A DNA stretch of 19,389 nucleotides from Euryarchaeota archaeon UBA86 (GTDB lineage Archaea > Thermoplasmatota > Poseidoniia > Poseidoniales > Thalassarchaeaceae), in assembly GCA_002503055.1 (NCBI GenBank), contig DAQX01000013.1, positions 1 through 19,389 of the forward strand, written 5' to 3'. This document shows positions 13,799 through 19,389 of this stretch, one piece after another. The notes beneath the pieces were generated by a model. The model searched no databases. It was not told the DNA's origin and saw only the letters and a list, made by a program, of their open reading frames with translations. How positions within the stretch are numbered: the first letter of the stretch is position 1; each line of letters starts with the position of its first letter. Made by a program: the position numbers and the translations under genes.

Positions 13799-14899
13799 TT
13801 AATCGGCAATCGCTCTTGCAGCGCTTAATTCCAAAGTTGATTTGGCCTCAATAAGCGAGAAAACTGCCTTTCCATTTCTACCATATGCTCGCTCCCAACA
13901 CCCCAGTAGTGTCCCGCTTACTATAGCAGGATGGAACAATCCAGAGAAAGTTAGACGGACTCCTCCGTGAGCATCTATTTGTTCGGATTCTAGAATGCCT
14001 CCTAGACCATGTGAAGAAAGGTGTCGGCGTGCTATAGAAATCCAGTCAGAATGTTCGCGAACTAGAACATGATGTCCCTCTGAAACGAAGGCCTCTCTGA
14101 CCGAGTCTGCAAGTGCTCCGAGCCAAGGTGAACATTTGTCTTCCAAACCGGACCAAGTATAGTCCTCAGATCTGGCGAAGTTGTTATCTCTGACATATGG
14201 GATACAGTACTCCTCAAAGCGTGAAATCAAATCCAGATGAATCATCATCTTGCGTTCACCCATGATCGACCAGGTCCCTCTCTCCTCTGCACGAAAGTTG
14301 TCCCAGTAATCTTGATCCTCATGGGGTGTGTTCTCAGTCGTGGTAGATTCTTTCCAGGGGGTTTTCAATGCCTTAGGACTAGGAACATCTGCGTGTTGCT
14401 CAATCAAAGACACGACCAAGCCATCACCAGAGTTGTCAGACCAGGTGAAGCGATGTCTCCTTGATGTAGCACATTCCCAAGCTGCTGCTAGAGAGCCTGC
14501 ACAAATCTGGCCAGAAGCCGGGGCTTCTGCTAGTATTCTGATATCCTGCTCGTCATCGAGTAGTCGAAAACTGCCTAAGCCTCTTGACTCCCAATCTGAA
14601 ATGTAGTCCGACCATGCCCCTGGAACGCGCCCAGATGGTTTGGACAAAGTGCCCATTCTCATGATTCGTTCGTCGTGCTCAAGCGCGGCATGAGCAAGTC
14701 TTCTACCCAGGCTATTTTCTGTTCTCTTCTCCAAACCTTGTAACAATGATTCGAATCTGGCCACCCCTACTCGCCATGCAGACTCATATTCTCTTTGATT
14801 GTCCACACATGTACCATCGGAGAGAAACTCCCATCTCGATTTCGGGCCTATTGGGATTCGCCTTGGTAGCATCTTCCTTAGTGAATCAAACAGTCCCAT
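13799..14899 (-). CDS. Unrecognised protein with duplicated domain
   Basis: A 366-residue soluble protein I do not recognise. It begins MGLFDSLRKMLPRR, a short basic amphipathic stretch. Two halves look alike: residues about 105-168, ending SGQICAGSLAAAWECATS then VVSLIE, and residues about 295-352, ending VSGTLLGCWERAYG then AVFSLIE. The order of a glycine-rich turn, a helix with W-E-x-A and a closing strand resembles V4R-type ligand-binding domains, but this is a weak structural guess. The middle (170-200) is a polar linker. The ATG is 3 bp after the aminotransferase stop, so it is the third gene of the alaS operon. No catalytic motif is visible. Confidence 0.8.
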   Translation of the reverse strand: MGLFDSLRKMLPRRIPIGPKSRWEFLSDGTCVDNQREYESAWRVGVARFESLLQGLEKRTENSLGRRLAHAALEHDERIMRMGTLSKPSGRVPGAWSDYISDWESRGLGSFRLLDDEQDIRILAEAPASGQICAGSLAAAWECATSRRHRFTWSDNSGDGLVVSLIEQHADVPSPKALKTPWKESTTTENTPHEDQDYWDNFRAEERGTWSIMGERKMMIHLDLISRFEEYCIPYVRDNNFARSEDYTWSGLEDKCSPWLGALADSVREAFVSEGHHVLVREHSDWISIARRHLSSHGLGGILESEQIDAHGGVRLTFSGLFHPAIVSGTLLGCWERAYGRNGKAVFSLIEAKSTLELSAARAIAD

Positions 14900-14902
14900 G
14901 AA

Positions 14903-16102
14903 TCAGTCACCCAGAAACTGCTCAATTCTATCGAATGCCTCTGCGAGTATCTCAATTGGAGGTAAGCAAACCATCCTGAAGTGCCCTAATCCATATTCAG
15001 GAGAGAAGCCCGAGCCATGGACTACCAGCACATGGTGTTCATGAAGTAAGTCTAGTACCCACTGCTTATCCGAAGTGACCCTCTGATCTGCGATTCTAAC
15101 AAACAGGTAGAAGGCACCCCCTGGAGCCTCACATTCGAGGCCATCGATTTTACTGATTCTCTTAATGCAATAATCGAGTCTGTCCTTTACACGTGAGCGG
15201 TGTCCCTCTAGCCAACCATGCTCATCAAGCAATCCGGCCAAATAGCCGTGCTGAGCAGGAGTTGATGCGCAAAGTCTGCTTCGGAGTAGTCGCTCGACTC
15301 CGTCTCTGACTAATTCTAGCCGGTTCTCGGGATCGTGCCATGCCATGTAGCCAATACGCCATCCTGGTGCAAAGTATACCTTTGAAACACCATTTAGTGT
15401 GATTACCGGAACGGAATTGGAGCGAGATGCAGTAGAGCTCATATGTCCAGTGAAATCTAATCCGTCGTAGATTTCATCTGAGATAATTGTACATTTCGGG
15501 TATTCTTTCGCTATTTGGAGCAATGAGTCGATTTCAGCAGGTGTAGCAACATTGCCAGTCGGATTATTTGGATTTATGAGGACTAGGAGCCGGACACTGT
15601 CATCCATCTTTGATGCGACATCCTCGAAGTCAATTCTCCAGTTGTCGTGAGGATTGAGACGGTATTCTACGGTTGTAGCGCCGTACATCTGAGGGTATGC
15701 CATGTAAGGAGGGTAATGGGGACCGGGTGCCAGAACTTTGGTACCTTGCTCCAGAAATGCGGCGAATATTATCTGCAGTGCCTCTGTCACTCCGTGAGTC
15801 ACATAGACATCATCTTCTGAGCAATGCCATCCCTTGTCAGTCTCGCTCTTGGCTATTGCTTGTCGTAGTTCAGGCAATCCATAAGATGGCCCATAGCCAT
15901 TATCCTGAGAGTCTAGCGCTTGCTTGTATGCAGAGATCATATGCTCTGGTGTAGGAAGGCCCTCGTAGGCCAGAGGATCTCCGATATTGAGACGGATGAT
16001 CCGATGCCCTTGCTTTTCCAACTCAACTGCCGGAACCACAACATCTCTGATTGCATATTCGATTGCTGCGGCGCGTCTTGAGACGTCAATGCGTTCAGAC
16101 AT
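14903..16102 (-). CDS. PLP-dependent aminotransferase, alanine-type
   Basis: A class I/II fold-type I aminotransferase of 399 residues. It shows NGYGPSYGLPELRQAIA at about 68-84, PNNPTG at 178-183, SDEIYDGL at 208-215 and the PLP lysine in NGVSKVYFAPGWRIGY (Lys241); FRMVCLPP near the C-terminus carries the expected substrate carboxylate Arg. Overall wording is closest to alanine-forming transaminases of the AlaA/AlaC type; an aspartate or other substrate is possible. The ATG at 16102 lies 4 bp behind the alaS stop; an upstream frame extension to 16135 would overlap alaS and is less likely. Being in one operon with alaS supports a role in alanine supply. Confidence 0.88.
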   Translation of the reverse strand: MSERIDVSRRAAAIEYAIRDVVVPAVELEKQGHRIIRLNIGDPLAYEGLPTPEHMISAYKQALDSQDNGYGPSYGLPELRQAIAKSETDKGWHCSEDDVYVTHGVTEALQIIFAAFLEQGTKVLAPGPHYPPYMAYPQMYGATTVEYRLNPHDNWRIDFEDVASKMDDSVRLLVLINPNNPTGNVATPAEIDSLLQIAKEYPKCTIISDEIYDGLDFTGHMSSTASRSNSVPVITLNGVSKVYFAPGWRIGYMAWHDPENRLELVRDGVERLLRSRLCASTPAQHGYLAGLLDEHGWLEGHRSRVKDRLDYCIKRISKIDGLECEAPGGAFYLFVRIADQRVTSDKQWVLDLLHEHHVLVVHGSGFSPEYGLGHFRMVCLPPIEILAEAFDRIEQFLGD

Positions 16103-16106
16103 GTAC

Positions 16107-18965
16107 TCACAACCCGAGTAAATCGCGGGCTGCACCTAGAGCCGCAGGAATCCCATCCGGATTGGAACCTCCTCCCTGAGCCATCGTCGGACTACCTCCG
16201 CCACCACCTTCTATATGGCCTGCAATTGCCCTCAGAATCTGTGTTGCATCGTGCTTATCTGCCGCGATTGTTCCTTCAGTGCTCGCGACAATCAATTTGC
16301 CCCCGTCATCTCTAGTGCCAAGTACTGCTAAAGTTGGTTTGTTGGGGTCTCGTGTTAATTGTCCAAGCATTGACATCATGGCCTTGATATCTCCGTCGAC
16401 CTCCATTACAGCATACCTGATTCCTTCTTTTTCGACTGCTCCATCTCCTCCCCCACTAGTTCGCAGTCTAACGATTTCTGCCTCTAGTGACTCAATCTTC
16501 TTCTGTTGAGCTTTCCATTCATCAAAGAACCGAGAGACAGTCTCTGGGAGGTCTTCTGGCGATACGCCCAAGACTTCGCTAGATTCGGTCAAAAGGCGCT
16601 CTTGCGCCCGGGCGTGCTCACGCGCGGTCTCACCTGCCACGATTTGCAGACGCTCGACCCCGTCTTGGACTTGACTGGACCTAATTATCCGAAGTTCTCC
16701 AACTTCTCCTGCTTTGTCGTGATGCGTGCCTCCGCATGCTTGGACATCATGCTCGCCGATTCTAATGACTCGGATTTCGCTATGTTTGGGAGGACCTCCT
16801 TGGTACAACTCAAATCCAAATCGGGAATCGGCATCGGCCCTATCTAGGACTAACTTGTCTACTGTTGGATTTGCAGTAATAATGTCATTCGCATGGTCCT
16901 CTATCTTGTCGAGATCTTCTCTAGACAGGCGTTGGTAGTGAGTCAAATCGATTCTCGCGTATCGCTCACCCTTGTTCGATCCTGCCTGCCAGACATGTGG
17001 CCCAAGTAGCGACCGAGCGCTGCCTCCGACTATGTGCACGGCTGTATGATGGTCCATGAGTTGCCTTCGACGTTCCCAATCCACAACTCCAGATGTAGGG
17101 CCCGAAACTGGTCCATCCGTGAGATGGTAAATGACGCCGTTCTCGATTCTAGTATCTGCGACATTGACTCCCCCCAGAGTTCCCTGATCGCCCAATTGGC
17201 CTCCGCCCTCAGGATAGAAAAGTGTGCAATCGAGCACAATCGAATGAGTCGGGGCGATACTTACTTCCGAAGAGAGGTTTAGTGCTTCCAACTGTGCTTC
17301 AGTAAGTTCTTTGCACGCCAGTACTGAAGCATCGAAAGTGGTTCGATTTGTATCTCGATAGTAATTGAGGACTGTTGAGGGGTAATCTTCGTTTTCAAAT
17401 AAATCAGAATGAACTCTTGCCGATGCTGCAGCCTTGGTTCTCTCAGCATTTCTTGCTGCCATGTCGGCTGCGAATCCCACTCTCACTCCGAGTTGAGGCC
17501 ATCCTGCGCTATTTGCGATGGAAGCGACCATATCGGGATTCAAACCTCTCTCTTCGGCTAGTCGGAACAGAGTTTCATCTGGAGCCTCTTTGGCATCCTG
17601 AGGCAAATCTCTCAGAGCGGTCCTCACAGCGGCCTGTCCTTTTCGGAGCATCTCGTGATAGCGCTGCTCCTCCAAAGTGAGAATAGCAAGAGTACCTTCA
17701 CGCGACTGGACGAATCCAGAATAATCCAGATGAGTATCGATATGGTGTGCAGCAAGCTCTGCAAGTGAAACATCCAATCCTAGATCTGCCTTCATCCTAC
17801 AAACTCGGCGAGAGAGCATTCGAACGAGATAGCCTGCTTTCGCATTACTGGGCACCAGTCCATCTCCTAGCATATTGCATATGGCATGCATATGATCTGG
17901 GATTGCATAGATTCCCGAAAGAGGCTCAGTTAGCAGCTTTAACTCCTCAACCGAGACATTCAGCCCTGATTCGACTAGGCGTTGTGAAAGAATAGAATAC
18001 AGGGAATCAACATCTGTACCCACATCGATATTGAGGATCCCTGCCAACCTAGAGAGTTCTCCGAGAAGAATATCGGTTTCGGCAGAAAGTCCTAATCCTG
18101 ATACAATTTCATCAAATCCAGCTAGTGCCTTGAGCCAATCTATCGATTCAGGATAGATTGCCTCGTAGATAGTCGGAGTCCCGGCAGCGGCCCAGCAGAA
18201 TCTCTCCAATCCGTAGCCTGTATCTATAATCTGTAAGTCCATCTCTCTGTACTTCAGTCCCTTAATCACTACATCTCCATCCTCATGCTCTTCTAGATTC
18301 ATGAAGACGAGGGTCGCAAGTTCAAGTCCCCCTACTATGACTTCTAGTGCAGGGCCGGCATTACCCCCTCCTGACCAGGGATTCTCAAGGTATGTAATCT
18401 CGGAGGGAGAGATCCCTAGATGTTCGCATAGCATCTCGTCACAGTAGCGAACACACTGATCAATCCAGTAAACAACATCGCCATCCTTTGGTCGATTGAA
18501 GGCATGATGGGCCATCATCTCAAAGGTGGACAAATGCCGGCCAGAACGGCCTACTGCAGCTACATCAGTCAGTCTAATACAGGGCTGAGATATGCCCAGA
18601 GGATTTGCGGGCGGAGGAACCATTCCGCTAGTCACATGAGGCTGGAAGTCGGCGATTGAAGCAATTGTCAGATGGATGTCATCGCGCCATCTGGCGATTA
18701 CAGGGTATGGTGTGATGCGTTTGTGATTACGCTGCTCGAAGAAGTTTAGAAACATCTCACGCATTGCATCCTTGAGTGCCTTGCCCCTCATAGGATAACC
18801 ATCGATGATTGGCTTACCAATGAAAGTATAAGAGTCCTCAACAGAATCTCCACAGGTGTCTCTAATTGGATCTCTAGTCCAGAAGAATTGGCCGGTAACT
18901 CTGCAAGTTTGGCGAATGAATCCGGCTTCCTCCCAGTACGGGATATGAATCTCCCCGAACGCCAC
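16107..18965 (-). CDS. alaS: Alanyl-tRNA synthetase, archaeal type
   Basis: The enzyme (EC 6.1.1.7) charges tRNA-Ala and edits mischarged tRNA. From the GTG at 18965 it has 952 residues, full length. The N-terminal segment (EEAGFIRQTCRVTGQFFWT) and the class II core (FQPHVTSGMVPPPANPLGIS, GRHLSTFEMMAHHAFN) are of the archaeal form. The editing domain has HTAVH and ACGGTH, the four metal-ligand positions. The C-terminal C-Ala domain ends with a glycine-rich GGGGGSPTMAQGGG stretch. I chose GTG 18965 over GTG 19025 because AGAGGTGA precedes it at the right distance and because family members start about ten residues before the EEAGF segment. Two cysteines of the N-terminal Cys cluster are missing. 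Confidence 0.95.
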   Translation of the reverse strand: MAFGEIHIPYWEEAGFIRQTCRVTGQFFWTRDPIRDTCGDSVEDSYTFIGKPIIDGYPMRGKALKDAMREMFLNFFEQRNHKRITPYPVIARWRDDIHLTIASIADFQPHVTSGMVPPPANPLGISQPCIRLTDVAAVGRSGRHLSTFEMMAHHAFNRPKDGDVVYWIDQCVRYCDEMLCEHLGISPSEITYLENPWSGGGNAGPALEVIVGGLELATLVFMNLEEHEDGDVVIKGLKYREMDLQIIDTGYGLERFCWAAAGTPTIYEAIYPESIDWLKALAGFDEIVSGLGLSAETDILLGELSRLAGILNIDVGTDVDSLYSILSQRLVESGLNVSVEELKLLTEPLSGIYAIPDHMHAICNMLGDGLVPSNAKAGYLVRMLSRRVCRMKADLGLDVSLAELAAHHIDTHLDYSGFVQSREGTLAILTLEEQRYHEMLRKGQAAVRTALRDLPQDAKEAPDETLFRLAEERGLNPDMVASIANSAGWPQLGVRVGFAADMAARNAERTKAAASARVHSDLFENEDYPSTVLNYYRDTNRTTFDASVLACKELTEAQLEALNLSSEVSIAPTHSIVLDCTLFYPEGGGQLGDQGTLGGVNVADTRIENGVIYHLTDGPVSGPTSGVVDWERRRQLMDHHTAVHIVGGSARSLLGPHVWQAGSNKGERYARIDLTHYQRLSREDLDKIEDHANDIITANPTVDKLVLDRADADSRFGFELYQGGPPKHSEIRVIRIGEHDVQACGGTHHDKAGEVGELRIIRSSQVQDGVERLQIVAGETAREHARAQERLLTESSEVLGVSPEDLPETVSRFFDEWKAQQKKIESLEAEIVRLRTSGGGDGAVEKEGIRYAVMEVDGDIKAMMSMLGQLTRDPNKPTLAVLGTRDDGGKLIVASTEGTIAADKHDATQILRAIAGHIEGGGGGSPTMAQGGGSNPDGIPAALGAARDLLGL

Positions 18966-18969
18966 GCTG

Positions 18970-18977
18970 TCACCTCT
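18970..18977 (-). promoter_or_regulatory. Shine-Dalgarno site fixing the alaS start
   Basis: The minus strand reads AGAGGTGA, a strong match to the archaeal 16S 3' end, four bases before GTG 18965. The other candidate start, 60 bp upstream, has no comparable site. Confidence 0.65.
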
Positions 18978-19029
18978 ATGCTCACCGATTCGATGTCCGG
19001 ACTTGAAAGCGATTGTCAAAATCACACTA

Positions 19030-19043
19030 AGAGACTCGTCTCT
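19030..19043. promoter_or_regulatory. Inverted repeat in alaS/rtcB divergent region
   Basis: AGAGAC-TC-GTCTCT is a perfect 6-bp dyad with a 2-bp centre, lying 36 bp before the rtcB ATG and 65 bp before the alaS GTG. It could be an operator for a dimeric regulator. TATA-like AT stretches are poor here (CTAATGCGTAAAG at 19043-19055 is the best). Confidence 0.35.
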
Positions 19044-19078
19044 AATGCGTAAAGTTCTACGGCGCGTTGAAATCGAAG

Positions 19079-19389
19079 ATGCTTCACGACTCGCGCATGA
19101 GTGCCTCTTGGCGTGAGTATCTGAGTACTGATGCTGACGGGAGAATGCGTATCTCGAAGCATGGCGGGATGCTTACAGATGCATTGTTGATTGCAGATTC
19201 TGAGCATTTGGCAGTTCATACTGATGACCGTAGTCCAGAGCAATTGTGTAACACGGCAGGAATGCCCGGAATTGTTGGCGAGGCGTGGGCCATGGCCGAC
19301 TGGCATTTTGGGTACGGATTTCCAATTGGAGGCGTGGTTGCCACAGATGTCGAGGCTGGGGAATTGGGTGGCGCGATTTCTCCGGGAGG
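19079..19389 (+). CDS. rtcB: RNA-splicing ligase RtcB (N-terminal part, runs off window)
   Basis: RtcB joins 2',3'-cyclic phosphate and 5'-OH RNA ends in tRNA splicing, using GTP and Mn2+ and helped by archease. The visible 103 residues include CNTAGMPGIVGEAWAM, DWHFGYGFPIGGVVATD and GGAISPG, a segment unique to the family; the Asp before W-H corresponds to the metal-binding Asp of the PDxH segment (here ADWH). The window ends just before the expected catalytic Cys-containing stretch. The start is uncertain: ATG 19079, ATG 19097 or TTG 19070, with no clear ribosome binding site; an in-frame TAA near 19043 limits any extension. Divergent from alaS. Confidence 0.88.
   Translation, partial: MLHDSRMSASWREYLSTDADGRMRISKHGGMLTDALLIADSEHLAVHTDDRSPEQLCNTAGMPGIVGEAWAMADWHFGYGFPIGGVVATDVEAGELGGAISPG

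Noticed and set aside
18966..19025. alaS start at GTG 19025
   Set aside because: It adds 20 residues unlike family N-termini and has no ribosome binding site, whereas GTG 18965 follows AGAGGTGA.
19022..19306. Minus-strand 94-residue ORF
   Set aside because: It lies antisense to the rtcB reading frame, which has clear family motifs.

Overview
The window reads as a compact archaeal chromosome segment. Evidence: an archaeal-type alanyl-tRNA synthetase, a UbiA-family prenyltransferase of the archaeal ether-lipid type, a GPN-loop GTPase, archease and RtcB, and mostly touching or overlapping genes. Together with large secreted proteins carrying Asp-rich and ELWxxDGT repeats, this best fits a marine Thermoplasmatota such as Poseidoniales (Marine Group II). 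That placement is inference from gene content; no search was run.

Left part (1-5.8 kb). A long minus-strand reading frame, open at the left edge, encodes an unrecognised protein with three polyproline tracts and tandem DUF11-like beta domains. It diverges from a plus-strand pair, a GPN-loop GTPase overlapping ornithine carbamoyltransferase (argF). argF abuts, stop to stop, a minus-strand cluster: a doubtful small ORF or structured RNA, a small winged-helix-like protein and a lipid prenyltransferase (probable DGGGP synthase).

Middle (5.8-10.2 kb). A tRNA-Glu(CTC) with encoded CCA precedes a plus-strand lipoprotein with a coiled coil and an ELWxxDGT repeat domain. GMP reductase (guaC) and a TSUP/TauE-type membrane transporter follow as a probable two-gene unit. 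The transporter overlaps archease tail to tail.

Right part (10.2-19.4 kb). Archease and a 1015-residue surface protein with about 25 Asp-rich calcium-binding-type repeats lie on the minus strand; the latter has a good TATA/Shine-Dalgarno promoter region carrying a hairpin. Upstream is a tight minus-strand operon: alaS, an alanine-type aminotransferase, and an unrecognised 366-residue protein with an internal duplication. Divergent from alaS, the start of rtcB runs off the right edge.

Functional links: RtcB and archease form one RNA-ligation system at separate loci; AlaRS and the aminotransferase both concern alanine; the lipoprotein and the repeat protein are probable cell-surface components. 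The most unusual points are the polyproline/DUF11 protein, a train of five hairpins at 5553-5735, a degenerate archease motif, lost zinc-type cysteines in AlaRS, and a lipoyl-like insert in the calcium-repeat protein.
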